Of a stretch of DNA of 64,000 nucleotides, positions 1-6,895 are shown one piece after another. The translations under genes were made by a program, and so were the position numbers. Each line of letters opens with the position of its first letter. The first letter of the stretch is position 1. The notes under the pieces are model-generated. The model saw only the letters and a list, made by a program, of their open reading frames with translations, was not told the DNA's origin and made no database searches. Source of the DNA: Bacteroidota bacterium (GTDB lineage Bacteria > Bacteroidota > Bacteroidia > Chitinophagales > Chitinophagaceae); the NCBI GenBank assembly GCA_023386235.1, contig JAEWKC010000016.1, forward strand, positions 62,001 to 126,000. The letters run 5' to 3'.

Positions 1-57
1 AAGACGTTTTTGTTTGTGTACAGAACCTTCTGCAGGTTTTAGATTGTGTAGTTTCAT
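1..57 (-). CDS. rplO: Ribosomal protein L15 (N-terminal 19 codons only)
   Basis: L15 is a late-assembling protein of the large ribosomal subunit. Only the first 19 codons are in the window. They read MKLHNLKPAEGSVHKQKRL, which is the usual L15 start (MxLxxLxPxxGS). The gene runs off the left edge. It follows rpmD as in the standard spc operon order (S5-L30-L15). The ATG is at 57-55; an 80-nt gap with two small hairpins separates it from rpmD. Confidence 0.93.
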   Translation of the reverse strand, partial: MKLHNLKPAEGSVHKQKRL

Positions 58-81
58 TTCTTATTTGATTTTTTACTCAGC

Positions 82-119
82 GGGAAAATCTCCCTCGCAA
101 GTGTTCTTTTCAGAACACT
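82..119 (-). promoter_or_regulatory. Two intercistronic hairpins between rpmD and rplO
   Basis: A perfect 8-bp stem AGTGTTCT/AGAACACT with a TTTC loop lies at 100-119. A smaller GGGA/TCCC stem lies at 82-94. No long T-run follows in the direction of transcription, so this does not look like a terminator. The lower hairpin ends 24 nt before the rplO start. The function (RNA stability, processing or start-site exposure) is inferred only. Confidence 0.5.
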
Positions 120-137
120 GTATTAAAAATAGATTAT

Positions 138-323
138 TTATTCCTTTACTTCTTCTACAGTTACCAGGTGAGATACTTTTTCCACCATACCCAATACCTG
201 TGGAGTTCCTTCTACCTCTTTAGAAGCATTCAGTTTTCTCAAGCCCAAAGCCAGCAATGTATCCTTTTGTTTTTTAGGTCTGTCAATACTGCTTTTTACC
301 TGAGTAATTTTAATTTTTGCCAT
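138..323 (-). CDS. rpmD: Ribosomal protein L30
   Basis: This is the 61-aa L30 protein of the large subunit, full length for the bacterial short form. The start MAKIKITQVKSSIDRPKKQK and the later LGLRKLN segment match the family (KSxIxRxxxQKxTLxxLGLRKxN). It sits between rpsE and rplO in standard spc order and is certainly co-transcribed with them. No Shine-Dalgarno sequence precedes the ATG; the upstream bases are A-rich, as usual in Bacteroidota. Confidence 0.97.
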   Translation of the reverse strand: MAKIKITQVKSSIDRPKKQKDTLLALGLRKLNASKEVEGTPQVLGMVEKVSHLVTVEEVKE

Positions 324-346
324 AATGATATATGTTTGTGGTGTAG

Positions 347-394
347 GGTGTAGCTCGTTTGGCTTATGCTCTATGCTCTTGTGCCGCTACATCC
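347..394 (-). promoter_or_regulatory. Intercistronic hairpin between rpsE and rpmD
   Basis: TGTAGC at 349-354 pairs with GCTACA at 386-391. Two more G-C pairs can extend it across a one-base bulge. The loop is about 31 nt. It ends 23 nt before the rpmD start codon. It is weaker than the other hairpins in this operon because of the long loop. Confidence 0.35.
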
Positions 395-398
395 TAAT

Positions 399-920
399 TT
401 ATCCATTAAATACTTTACTTAGTTTGATATTGCGTTGTTTTGCTACAGCGATTGGTTCTCTTAGCATTGTTAAAGCATTTACGGTAGCTTTAACCACATT
501 GTGCGGATTAGCAGAACCAAGGCTTTTAGCCAAAACATCTGTAAGTCCGGCGCTTTCCAATACGGCACGCATGCTGCCTCCGGCAATTACGCCTGTACCT
601 TCAGCGGCTGGTTTTATCAACACTTTTGCAGCTCCGGATTTAGCTGCCTGCGCATGCGGAATAGTTCCGCGGCGAATAGGTACTTTTACCAGGTTCTTTT
701 TAGCATCTTCAATACCTTTTGTAATAGCTTCCTGTACTTCTTTAGCTTTACCCAGACCCTGACCAACTACACCGTTTTCGTTTCCAACAACTACTAACGC
801 TGAAAAGCTGAAAGTACGTCCGCCTTTAGTAGTTTTTACTACGCGGTTGATAGCTACTACCTTCTCTTTCATTTCCACGTCCGCGATAGGCTTTACTTTA
901 TTTTCGGTTACTTTAGACAT
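399..920 (-). CDS. rpsE: Ribosomal protein S5
   Basis: S5 helps maintain decoding fidelity and forms part of the mRNA entry channel of the small subunit. The 173-aa product has the N-terminal double-stranded-RNA-binding-like domain (VVAINRVVKTTKGGRTFSF, then VVVGNENGVVGQGLGKA) and the C-terminal S5 domain (GTGVIAGGSMRAVLESAG, and SANPHNVVKATVNAL). The length is normal. It lies in spc order between rplR and rpmD. The start is the only ATG that leaves the usual short lysine-rich leader. Confidence 0.98.
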   Translation of the reverse strand: MSKVTENKVKPIADVEMKEKVVAINRVVKTTKGGRTFSFSALVVVGNENGVVGQGLGKAKEVQEAITKGIEDAKKNLVKVPIRRGTIPHAQAAKSGAAKVLIKPAAEGTGVIAGGSMRAVLESAGLTDVLAKSLGSANPHNVVKATVNALTMLREPIAVAKQRNIKLSKVFNG

Positions 921-958
921 TTAAATCTTTTTTCTTTTAAAATAAATATTTTGTACAA

Positions 959-1309
959 TTAAATTTTCAATCCACCTTCTCTGGCACCTTCGGCTACGGC
1001 TTTTACACGTCCGTGATACAGGTTGCCGCCACGATCAAATATAGCTTCGGTAATACCCAAGTCTACTGCTTTTTTAGCTAATGCTTCTCCGGCAAGTTTT
1101 GATTTTTCTATCTTAGTTCCTTTGGCCGCTGCTATATCTTTATCTTTAGTAGAAGCAGAAGAAATTGTAACGCCATCTTCATCGTTGATTAGCTGAAGAT
1201 ATATGTCGCTATTGCTACGAAACACTGATAAGCGTGGCTTTTGAGCTGTTCCGGAAACTTTTTTACGGATTCTGTAGCGAATTTTTTGTTTTTTTAATTT
1301 TAAATCCAT
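959..1309 (-). CDS. rplR: Ribosomal protein L18
   Basis: L18 binds 5S rRNA together with L5. The 116-aa product has the classic features KIRYRIRKKVSGTAQKPRLSVFRSN near the N-terminus, given here as the blocks RIRKKV and PRLSVFRSN, and ends in the invariant FDRGGNLYHGRVKAVAEGAREGG segment (blocks FDRGG, YHGRVKA and AREGGL). The length is as expected. It is part of the spc gene block, between rplF and rpsE, with a 55-nt gap to rplF that holds a small hairpin. Confidence 0.97.
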   Translation of the reverse strand: MDLKLKKQKIRYRIRKKVSGTAQKPRLSVFRSNSDIYLQLINDEDGVTISSASTKDKDIAAAKGTKIEKSKLAGEALAKKAVDLGITEAIFDRGGNLYHGRVKAVAEGAREGGLKI

Positions 1310-1325
1310 CTTTTTATATTTTATA

Positions 1326-1344
1326 CTTCCGATGCTGCCGGAAG
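1326..1344 (-). promoter_or_regulatory. Intercistronic hairpin between rplF and rplR
   Basis: This is a perfect 6-bp GC-rich stem, CTTCCG/CGGAAG, with a 7-nt loop. It ends 16 nt before the rplR start. It is not followed by a T-run, so it is not an obvious terminator. See the finding on recurrent hairpins. Confidence 0.45.
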
Positions 1345-1364
1345 ATGCAGATTAATTAAATATT

Positions 1365-1919
1365 TTATTTACCGGCCGCTTTACCTGATTTACGACGAAT
1401 GTATTCTCCAACGTATTTAACACCTTTTCCTTTGTAAGGCTCTGGTTTACGTAGGCTTCTGATCTTTGCCGCTACCTGGCCCAACAATTGCTTATCGGAA
1501 CCTTCCAGTGAAATCAAAGGGTTTTTACCTTTTTCTGTAACGGTGGTTACTTTTAATTCTTTAGGAATTTCAAAAATAATATTGTGTGAATAGCCTAAAG
1601 AAAGGTCTAATGTATTGCCCTGATTGGCGGCTTTAAAACCCACACCCACCAGTTCAAGGTCTTTTTTAAATCCTTCGTGCGCACCGTTTACAATATTGGC
1701 AAGTAAAGCGCGGGAAAGACCGTGCAATGATCTATGGCGTATCTGATCTGTAGGACGGGTCAATACAATCTCTCCGTCTTTTACTTCTACAACGATATCG
1801 CGGTCAATTGCCTGCGTTAACTCTCCTTTGCTGCCTTTGGCAGTGATCACATTGTCTTTTCCAACCGTTACTGTAACTCCGTTTGGTATGGTGATTGGTT
1901 TTTTTCCTATACGAGACAT
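1365..1919 (-). CDS. rplF: Ribosomal protein L6
   Basis: L6 sits near the base of the L7/L12 stalk and the sarcin-ricin loop. The 184-aa product starts MSRIGKKPITIPNGV and ends with the conserved RKPEPYKGKGVKYVGEYIR region (PEPYKGKG and VRRKxGK-like RRKSGKAAGK). Two L6 repeats are visible. The length is normal. The preceding 158-nt gap to rpsH (1920-2077) is long for this operon. It contains only AT-rich sequence and weak inverted repeats (for example GAGACG pairing with CGTCTT across about 30 nt). Confidence 0.97.
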   Translation of the reverse strand: MSRIGKKPITIPNGVTVTVGKDNVITAKGSKGELTQAIDRDIVVEVKDGEIVLTRPTDQIRHRSLHGLSRALLANIVNGAHEGFKKDLELVGVGFKAANQGNTLDLSLGYSHNIIFEIPKELKVTTVTEKGKNPLISLEGSDKQLLGQVAAKIRSLRKPEPYKGKGVKYVGEYIRRKSGKAAGK

Positions 1920-2077
1920 AATGTATTAATTTTTATTTTTTTAAAAAATTGTTTGAAAATGTATTACCTAGCGCTTTCAGTTACCGTATAGAAAACTTAA
2001 ATTGCCGGTAGGTTTTTATTGTTTTGAGACGTGCAAGATCCATTTTCAAGCAATCTGGCTGCGTCTTATATTTTTTA

Positions 2078-2476
2078 TTAATAGATATGACAAAGAACTT
2101 CTCCACCCACATTTTCAGACTTTGCCTGCTTGTCGGTCATTACACCTTTGGATGTGCTGATGATGGCAATACCTAAACCATTGATTACTCTTTTAAAGTC
2201 TGCCGGTTTTGAATATTGACGCAGGCCCGGTCTGCTAACGCGTTCCAGAGATTGGATAGCAGGCTGTTTTGTTTCAGGGTCATATTTCAGCGCTATTTTA
2301 ATTACACCTTGTTTGTTATCTTCTTCAAATTTGTATTTAAGAATATATCCTTGAGTGTACAAAATTTCAGTTATGCGCTTTTTTAGATTAGACGCAGGAA
2401 TTTCCACAATTCTGTGTCCGGCCATTTGTGCATTACGCACTCTTGTCAAAAAGTCTGCAATTGGATCTGTTACCAT
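2078..2476 (-). CDS. rpsH: Ribosomal protein S8
   Basis: S8 is a primary 16S rRNA binder and, in other bacteria, the translational repressor of the spc operon. The 132-aa product starts MVTDPIADFLTRVRNA and ends with the family-typical STSKGVMTDKQAKSENVGGEVLCHIY, seen as STSKGVMTD and GGEVLCHIY. It lies between rpsN and rplF in the usual order. Two hairpins lie in the gap upstream, which might be a place for regulation, but an S8-binding helix was not recognised. Confidence 0.97.
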   Translation of the reverse strand: MVTDPIADFLTRVRNAQMAGHRIVEIPASNLKKRITEILYTQGYILKYKFEEDNKQGVIKIALKYDPETKQPAIQSLERVSRPGLRQYSKPADFKRVINGLGIAIISTSKGVMTDKQAKSENVGGEVLCHIY

Positions 2477-2519
2477 TTTATATTTAATTAAATGCTTTCA
2501 AAAATAATTTGTTTGTGCT

Positions 2520-2564
2520 CTGCTAAGGGCTTTTTTGCCCAGCAGAAGTGTAGCTTTTAGCTAC
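2520..2564 (-). promoter_or_regulatory. Two intercistronic hairpins between rpsN and rpsH
   Basis: CTGCT-aa-GGGC at 2520-2530 pairs with GCCC-AGCAG at 2537-2545, giving nine pairs with a two-base bulge and a TTTTTT loop. A second stem, GTAGC/GCTAC with a 5-nt loop, lies at 2550-2564. The first ends 43 nt upstream of the rpsH start. They lie directly after the rpsN stop codon. No T-run follows on the transcribed strand. Confidence 0.5.
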
Positions 2565-2571
2565 TTAGTTT

Positions 2572-2841
2572 TTACCAGCTGGCTTTCTTTACGCCCGGAA
2601 TCTTACCATCTAAAGCCATATCGCGGAAGATTACTCTTGACATACCAAAATATCTTATGTAACCTTTAGGGCGACCTGTAAGCTGGCAACGGTTTTTAAG
2701 TCTAACCGGAGATGCATTACGAGGAAGTTTGTCTAAAGCTTCATAATCGCCAGCTTCTTTTAAAGCTTTACGCTTTTCGGCATAGCGGGCAACAGTTGCT
2801 TCGCGTTTTCTTTGTCTTGCTTTTATTGATTCTTTTGCCAT
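2572..2841 (-). CDS. rpsN: Ribosomal protein S14 (zinc-independent form)
   Basis: S14 is a 30S head protein. The 89-aa product has the core LPRNASPVRLKNRCQLTGRP and ends GKIPGVKKASW. It lacks the two CxxC zinc-binding pairs of the short form; only the single Cys of RCQLTGRP remains. This makes it the C-minus type, which is about 89-101 aa in most Bacteroidota and Proteobacteria. The spc position after rplE is standard. Confidence 0.97.
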   Translation of the reverse strand: MAKESIKARQRKREATVARYAEKRKALKEAGDYEALDKLPRNASPVRLKNRCQLTGRPKGYIRYFGMSRVIFRDMALDGKIPGVKKASW

Positions 2842-2862
2842 ATTTTTATATCCTAATTTTTA

Positions 2863-3438
2863 TTAGTTATTATCTTTTTTAGCGTTTTTGAAAGGCAATC
2901 CCAATTCTTTCAACAGCTCGTATGCTTCTTCATTGCTTTGAGCGGAAGTAACGAAAGTGATATCCAAGCCTGTGATTTTGTTTACTTTATCGATATCTAT
3001 TTCAGGGAAAATGATTTGCTCCGTTACGCCTAATGTATAGTTGCCTCTTCCGTCGAATGATTTATCGCTGATGCCTTTGAAGTCGCGTACACGTGGCAGA
3101 GATACAGAGATAAGGCGGTCAAGAAATTCGTACATTTTGCTTCCTCTTAAAGTTACTCTTGCGCCTATGGGCATTCCTTTACGGAGCTTAAAGTTAGAGA
3201 TATCTTTTTTAGAAAAGGTGGCTATAGCTTTTTGACCGGTGATTTGCGTTAGTTCATCTACTGCTATATCAACCAGTTTTTTATCTGCTACGGCACCGTT
3301 AACGCCTCTGTTTAAGCAAATTTTTTCAAGCTTAGGAGCTTGCATGGGTGTTTTGTAATCAAATTTTTTGATTAATGCGGGCACCACTTCTTTTGTATAT
3401 TTTTGAGCCAGTCTTGGCTGGTATGTATTTGTACTCAT
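2863..3438 (-). CDS. rplE: Ribosomal protein L5
   Basis: L5 binds 5S rRNA and contacts the P-site tRNA. The 191-aa product carries the conserved LEKICLNRGVNGA, GQKAIATFSKKDISNFKLR, GMPIGARVTLRG and RDFKGISDKSFDGRGNYTLG regions. It is a little longer than the E. coli protein (179 aa) because of N- and C-terminal additions. The start codon overlaps the rplX stop by one base (TAATG), so the two are translationally coupled. Confidence 0.98.
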   Translation of the reverse strand: MSTNTYQPRLAQKYTKEVVPALIKKFDYKTPMQAPKLEKICLNRGVNGAVADKKLVDIAVDELTQITGQKAIATFSKKDISNFKLRKGMPIGARVTLRGSKMYEFLDRLISVSLPRVRDFKGISDKSFDGRGNYTLGVTEQIIFPEIDIDKVNKITGLDITFVTSAQSNEEAYELLKELGLPFKNAKKDNN

Positions 3439-3776
3439 TATTTAATTGCCTCCCCTGATTTTTTAGAAATACGAACTAGTTGACCATTTTCACGAGAGCG
3501 TTTCACTTTAGTTGGCGCGCTTTTTTTAGCGTCCCAAAGCATTACGTTGCTTATGGCTATTGGCGCTTCTGTTTTTACTATGCCGCCCTTTGTATTCTGA
3601 GCCGAGGGCTTGGTGTGCTTACTTACGAAGTTGGCACCTTCTACCACTACGCGACCTTTGTCTAAGATCACTTCCAGCACAGTACGTGGTTTTTTTAGAT
3701 CCTTATCATCTCCGGCGATGATCACTACCTGATCGCCTTTTTTGATATTGTATTTAGGTTTAAATCTGTTGCTCAT
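3438..3776 (-). CDS. rplX: Ribosomal protein L24
   Basis: L24 starts assembly of the 50S subunit. The 112-aa product has the KOW motif (IKKGDQVVIIAGDDKDLKKP, read as GDQVVIIAGDDK) followed by VVVEGANFVSKHTKPS and GGIVKTEAPIAISNVML, which are diagnostic. It overlaps rplE by one base (TAATG). The upstream 84-nt gap to rplN has only AT-rich sequence and a weak 5-bp stem GCTTT/AAAGC with a 20-nt loop. Confidence 0.97.
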   Translation of the reverse strand: MSNRFKPKYNIKKGDQVVIIAGDDKDLKKPRTVLEVILDKGRVVVEGANFVSKHTKPSAQNTKGGIVKTEAPIAISNVMLWDAKKSAPTKVKRSRENGQLVRISKKSGEAIK

Positions 3777-3860
3777 ATTTTTTATGCTTTTGGCTTAAAG
3801 CTTTATGCTCAAAGCGTACCTGATATATAATATTATAATGCCTGTTGGCTTTTGTTTATT

Positions 3861-4229
3861 TTAAAGTACTTCGGGAGCTAAGGAAATAATTTTCATATAT
3901 CCTTTATCACGGAGTTCGCGCGCCACGGGTCCGAAGATACGTGTACCTCTTGGCTCATCGGCATTATTCAATAACACTACTGCGTTATCGTCGAAGCGGA
4001 TGTAAGAACCGTCTTTACGACGCAGTTTGTTGGTTGTGCGTACAATTACTGCTTTAGATACAGTACCTTTTTTGATACCTCCCGCAGGAATAGCGCTTTT
4101 TACGGTAACTACTATTTTATCGCCGATTTTAGCATAGTCCTGTCCGGAGTTGCCAAGTACTCTAATGCAAAGCACTTCTTTTGCGCCACTGTTATCTGCT
4201 ACTGATAATCTGCTTTCTTGCTGAATCAT
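3861..4229 (-). CDS. rplN: Ribosomal protein L14
   Basis: L14 forms part of the intersubunit bridge B8. The 122-aa product starts MIQQESRLSVADNSGAKEV and ends FMKIISLAPEVL-like (YMKIISLAPEVL), and contains GDKIVVTVKSAIP and RRKDGSYIRFDDNA. The length is exactly that of the family. A strong hairpin built of AGTACT units lies in the gap to rpsQ, ending 23 nt before this start. Confidence 0.98.
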   Translation of the reverse strand: MIQQESRLSVADNSGAKEVLCIRVLGNSGQDYAKIGDKIVVTVKSAIPAGGIKKGTVSKAVIVRTTNKLRRKDGSYIRFDDNAVVLLNNADEPRGTRIFGPVARELRDKGYMKIISLAPEVL

Positions 4230-4252
4230 TTTACTCTATTTTTATTTGATTC

Positions 4253-4286
4253 AGTACTAAGTACAGGGTACCGAGTACTGAGTACT
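4253..4286 (-). promoter_or_regulatory. Intercistronic hairpin between rpsQ and rplN built of AGTACT units
   Basis: AGTACTAAGTAC at 4253-4264 pairs with GTACTGAGTACT at 4275-4286, giving 11 of 12 pairs with a 10-nt loop. The whole 34 bp is made of repeated GTAC units. No T-run follows on the transcribed strand. It ends 23 nt before the rplN ATG. It may be one copy of a dispersed repeat; only one copy is visible here. Confidence 0.6.
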
Positions 4287-4293
4287 TTTAAAA

Positions 4294-4551
4294 CTATTTT
4301 GCTTTTTCAACGATTTCTACCAATCTCCAACGTTTTGTTTTGCTCAACGGACGGGTTTCCATTATTCTAACAATATCTCCAACGTTGGCTTCCTGCTTTT
4401 CGTCGTGAACGTGGAATTTTGTTGTTTTCTTTACGAATTTTCCATAAAGAGGGTGTTTTACTTTTCTTTGTACACCAACACTGATAGTTTTATCCATCTT
4501 ATTGCTGTTAACAACACCTATTCTTGTTTTACGCAAATTTCTTTCAACCAT
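4294..4551 (-). CDS. rpsQ: Ribosomal protein S17
   Basis: S17 is a primary 16S rRNA binder. The 85-aa product has the signature RKTRIGVVNSNKMDKTISV near the start, then HPLYGKFVKKTTKFHVHDE and GDIVRIMETRPLSKTKRWRLV, read as RIMETRPLSKTKRW. The length is normal. Order rplP-rpmC-rpsQ-rplN is standard. Confidence 0.97.
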   Translation of the reverse strand: MVERNLRKTRIGVVNSNKMDKTISVGVQRKVKHPLYGKFVKKTTKFHVHDEKQEANVGDIVRIMETRPLSKTKRWRLVEIVEKAK

Positions 4552-4572
4552 TGTTATTTATTTTATGCTTAG

Positions 4573-4588
4573 AGCAGAGCTCGCTGCT
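4573..4588 (-). promoter_or_regulatory. Small intercistronic hairpin between rpmC and rpsQ
   Basis: AGCAG at 4573-4577 pairs with CTGCT at 4584-4588 around a 6-nt loop. It ends 21 nt before the rpsQ start. A 5-bp stem alone is weak evidence; it is listed because it sits at the same spacing as the stronger hairpins in this operon. Confidence 0.3.
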
Positions 4589-4592
4589 ATTT

Positions 4593-4796
4593 TTACGCTT
4601 TTCTTGTGTTTAATTCTGTTTTTAAACGAGCAATATCTTTTCTCAGGCTACGGATATTCATCGGATTTTCCAGCGGAGAGATTGCATGTGCAAATTCTAC
4701 TTTTTTCAAACGCTGTTTATCTTCAAGAATACGAGCTTTCAAATCTTCTGTAGAAAGATCTTTGATTGCTTTATTAAATTCTGATGCCTTCGCCAT
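4593..4796 (-). CDS. rpmC: Ribosomal protein L29
   Basis: L29 lies by the peptide exit tunnel next to L23. The 67-aa product shows the helical-hairpin pattern of the family: KDLSTEDLKARILEDKQ, then ENPMNIRSLRKDIARLKTEL, read as NPMNIRSLRKDIARLKTEL, with the invariant P..IR..RKDIAR element. It lies between rplP and rpsQ, 22 nt after the rplP stop. Confidence 0.96.
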   Translation of the reverse strand: MAKASEFNKAIKDLSTEDLKARILEDKQRLKKVEFAHAISPLENPMNIRSLRKDIARLKTELNTRKA

Positions 4797-4818
4797 TATA
4801 TAATATATTTAAAATTGA

Positions 4819-5241
4819 TTATGCTGATATTAAGTCTTTACGAACTACAAACCTTGTTTGGATGGGTAGCTTTTGTGCTGCCAATTCCATAGCTCTTTTG
4901 GCTACTTCCATTGGTACGCCATCGCATTCAAAGATGATGCGCCCGGGTTCTACTACAGCAGCCCAATATTCGGGATTACCTTTACCCTTACCCATACGTA
5001 CTTCCGCTGGTTTTTTGGTAATGGGCTTATCGGGGAATATGCGAATCCATACATTACCTTCACGTTTCATAGCACGTGTCATAGCCTGACGAGCAGCTTC
5101 TATCTGGCGGTTATTTAACCATATGGGCTCTACTGCTTTTAGTGCGTAAGACCCAAAAGATATGGTTGTACCTCTTTTAGCTACGTTTCTTATTCTGCCT
5201 TTCTGGGCTTTTCTGTGTTTTGATCTTTTCGGCTGTAACAT
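4819..5241 (-). CDS. rplP: Ribosomal protein L16
   Basis: L16 contacts the A-site tRNA. The 140-aa product starts MLQPKRSKHRKAQKGR and has the diagnostic FGSYALKAVEPIWLNNRQIEA and VWIRIFPDKPITKKPAEVRMGKGKG regions (read in short blocks IRIFPDKP and RMGKGKGNPEYWAAVV). The length is typical. It follows rpsC in the standard S10 order. Confidence 0.98.
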   Translation of the reverse strand: MLQPKRSKHRKAQKGRIRNVAKRGTTISFGSYALKAVEPIWLNNRQIEAARQAMTRAMKREGNVWIRIFPDKPITKKPAEVRMGKGKGNPEYWAAVVEPGRIIFECDGVPMEVAKRAMELAAQKLPIQTRFVVRKDLISA

Positions 5242-5305
5242 TGTTCTTGATTAAATATTTTGTAATCTGATGATTGTTTGGTTTGTTGTCAATCTATCAA
5301 ATAAA

Positions 5306-6082
5306 TTAATTTCTTCTGTCTCTTCTGTCTCCACCACCTCTTCTGTCTCTATCTCCACCGCCTCTTCTGTCTCTTCTGTCGTGATGACCACCACCTGCAT
5401 GAGGACCGGCTTCTTTGCCACCACCTATAAAATTAGGATTCAAATCTCTTTTACCTAAAACTTCTCCTTTACAAATCCAGATTTTAAGCCCTATTTTACC
5501 ATAAACGGTTTGTGCGTATACGCTTGCATAATCTATATCCATACGGAAAGTATGCAAAGGCACCCTGCCTTGTTTGAACTCCTCAGAACGGGCTATTTCA
5601 GCTCCTCCCAAACGACCGCTGGCTTTCACCTTTATCCCTTCTGCGCCCATTCTAAGGGTAGAAGCGATGGCCATTTTAATGGCGCGTTTAAAGTTGATAC
5701 GGTTTTCTATCTGACGGGCAATTGTATCGCCTACGATAGCGGCATCAAGCTCAGGACGGCGAATTTCAAGAATATTGATTTGAACGTCGTTATTGTTGGT
5801 TAATTTTTTCAGCTCCTCTTTAATTCTGTCTACTTCATTTCCGCCTTTACCAATGATGATGCCCGGCTTGGAAGTATGAATGGTAACGATTAGTTTTCCT
5901 AAGGTGCGCTCGATAACAATTTTAGAAATTCCTCCTTTGTTAATACGTGCATTGAGGTAAGTTCTGATTTTGTGATCTTCGATTAAGCGTTTAGAATACT
6001 CTTTGCTATTGCCATACCAATTACTGTCCCATCCGCGGATGATTCCCAGTCTGTTACCAATAGGATTTGCTTTTTGACCCAT
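5306..6082 (-). CDS. rpsC: Ribosomal protein S3 with an Arg/Gly/Asp-rich C-terminal tail
   Basis: S3 forms the mRNA entry helicase with S4 and S5. The 258-aa product starts MGQKANPIGNRLGIIRGWDS. It has the KH domain (GIIIGKGGNEVDRIKEEL) and the C-terminal domain (RLGGAEIARSE, FRMDIDYA, GKIGLKIWICKGE). After about residue 218 comes a low-complexity tail of roughly 40 residues made of DRRDRR, GGGDRD and HH blocks, encoded by near-tandem DNA repeats at 5306-5400. E. coli S3 ends without such a tail. A similar basic tail is known in some Bacteroidota. RNA binding by the tail is inference. Confidence 0.97.
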   Translation of the reverse strand: MGQKANPIGNRLGIIRGWDSNWYGNSKEYSKRLIEDHKIRTYLNARINKGGISKIVIERTLGKLIVTIHTSKPGIIIGKGGNEVDRIKEELKKLTNNNDVQINILEIRRPELDAAIVGDTIARQIENRINFKRAIKMAIASTLRMGAEGIKVKASGRLGGAEIARSEEFKQGRVPLHTFRMDIDYASVYAQTVYGKIGLKIWICKGEVLGKRDLNPNFIGGGKEAGPHAGGGHHDRRDRRGGGDRDRRGGGDRRDRRN

Positions 6083-6099
6083 ATTGCTTATTTGTGATT

Positions 6100-6121
6100 T
6101 GAAGTTTATTGCTAAACTTCA
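6100..6121 (-). promoter_or_regulatory. Intercistronic hairpin between rplV and rpsC
   Basis: This is a perfect 9-bp stem, TGAAGTTTA/TAAACTTCA, with a TTGC loop. It fills almost half of the 50-nt gap and ends 17 nt before the rpsC start codon. No T-run follows, so it is unlikely to terminate transcription. Confidence 0.6.
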
Positions 6122-6132
6122 GGTTAATATTT

Positions 6133-6477
6133 TTATTTTTTTGAATCTACTACTATTGTTACGTGATTGCTGCGTTTGCGAATTTTGTATCCACGACCCT
6201 GAGGTGCCGGGCGCATGCGTTTGATAGTGCGGCCTTCATCTACATAGATGGTTTTTACAATCAAATCTGCATCTGCTGCGCTTTGTCCTTCATTGCCCTG
6301 CTCCCAGTTAGCGATTGCGCTTTTTAGCAATTTAGCTAACGGAACTGCATTGTGCTGAGGGTGATGCTCAAGAGTAGAAAGTGCTTTTTCCACTTCCATT
6401 CCGCGGATTACATCTGCCAGCAAACGCATTTTGCGTGGTCCTGTAGGATAATTTCTTAATTTAGCTACTGCTTCCAT
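6133..6477 (-). CDS. rplV: Ribosomal protein L22
   Basis: L22 lines the peptide exit tunnel, where changes in its loop give macrolide resistance. The 114-aa product shows the family core LRNYPTGPRKMRLLADVIRG, then AVPLAKLLKSAIANWEQ, and the loop-containing end MRPAPQGRGYKIRKRSNHVTIVV (seen as PAPQGRGYKIRKRSNH). The length is normal. It lies between rpsS and rpsC. Confidence 0.97.
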   Translation of the reverse strand: MEAVAKLRNYPTGPRKMRLLADVIRGMEVEKALSTLEHHPQHNAVPLAKLLKSAIANWEQGNEGQSAADADLIVKTIYVDEGRTIKRMRPAPQGRGYKIRKRSNHVTIVVDSKK

Positions 6478-6500
6478 TTTCTTTTAGTTGAAAAGTTACT

Positions 6501-6548
6501 ATGGTAAAAGTTGAAAAGATGTTATTTGTAAGCTGTCAACTTTACTAT
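6501..6548 (-). promoter_or_regulatory. Intercistronic hairpin between rpsS and rplV
   Basis: ATGGTAAAAGTTGA at 6501-6514 pairs with TCAACTTTACTAT at 6536-6548. This gives 13 pairs, including one G-U, with a single bulged A. The loop is 21 nt. It ends 23 nt before the rplV start and takes up most of the 79-nt gap. Confidence 0.55.
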
Positions 6549-6556
6549 TATCTTAA

Positions 6557-6826
6557 TTATTTTTTGCTTCCTGCGTGTCCTCTGAAGTTTCTTGTAGGGG
6601 CAAATTCTCCTAATTTGTGGCCTACCATAAACTCTGTTACGTATACAGGTATAAATTTATTTCCGTTGTGTACGGCAAATGTATGTCCTACGAAATCGGG
6701 TGTAATGGTAGAGCGCCTGCTCCATGTTTTAATTACAGTTTTTTTCACTCCGCCTTCATTCATTCCCAATACTTTTCCTTCGAGGTTGTGATCTACGTAA
6801 GGACCTTTTTTAATTGAACGACCCAT
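6557..6826 (-). CDS. rpsS: Ribosomal protein S19
   Basis: S19 is a 30S head protein that contacts S13 and A-site tRNA. The 89-aa product starts MGRSIKKGPYVDHNLEGKV and contains IKTWSRRSTITPDFVGHTF and MVGHKLGEFAPTRNFRGHAG, all diagnostic. It is full length. It follows rplB, with a 69-nt gap holding a perfect 7-bp hairpin. Confidence 0.98.
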   Translation of the reverse strand: MGRSIKKGPYVDHNLEGKVLGMNEGGVKKTVIKTWSRRSTITPDFVGHTFAVHNGNKFIPVYVTEFMVGHKLGEFAPTRNFRGHAGSKK

Positions 6827-6850
6827 ATTTTATAAGTTTTTAGTTGATTT

Positions 6851-6868
6851 GTCTCGTTGGTACGAGAC
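6851..6868 (-). promoter_or_regulatory. Intercistronic hairpin between rplB and rpsS
   Basis: This is a perfect 7-bp stem, GTCTCGT/ACGAGAC, with a TGGT loop. It ends 24 nt before the rpsS start. No T-run follows on the transcribed strand. Confidence 0.55.
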
Positions 6869-6895
6869 CATTTTAACTGTTAAAAAAATTAATTA

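Noticed and set aside
1920..2077. A possible S8 regulatory site before rplF
   Set aside because: Only weak, AT-rich inverted repeats were found and no helix resembling the S8-binding 16S region was recognisable.
5306..5400. Short tandem repeats that could suggest a CRISPR or satellite
   Set aside because: They are in frame inside rpsC and encode the Arg/Gly-rich S3 tail; spacing is not that of a CRISPR array.
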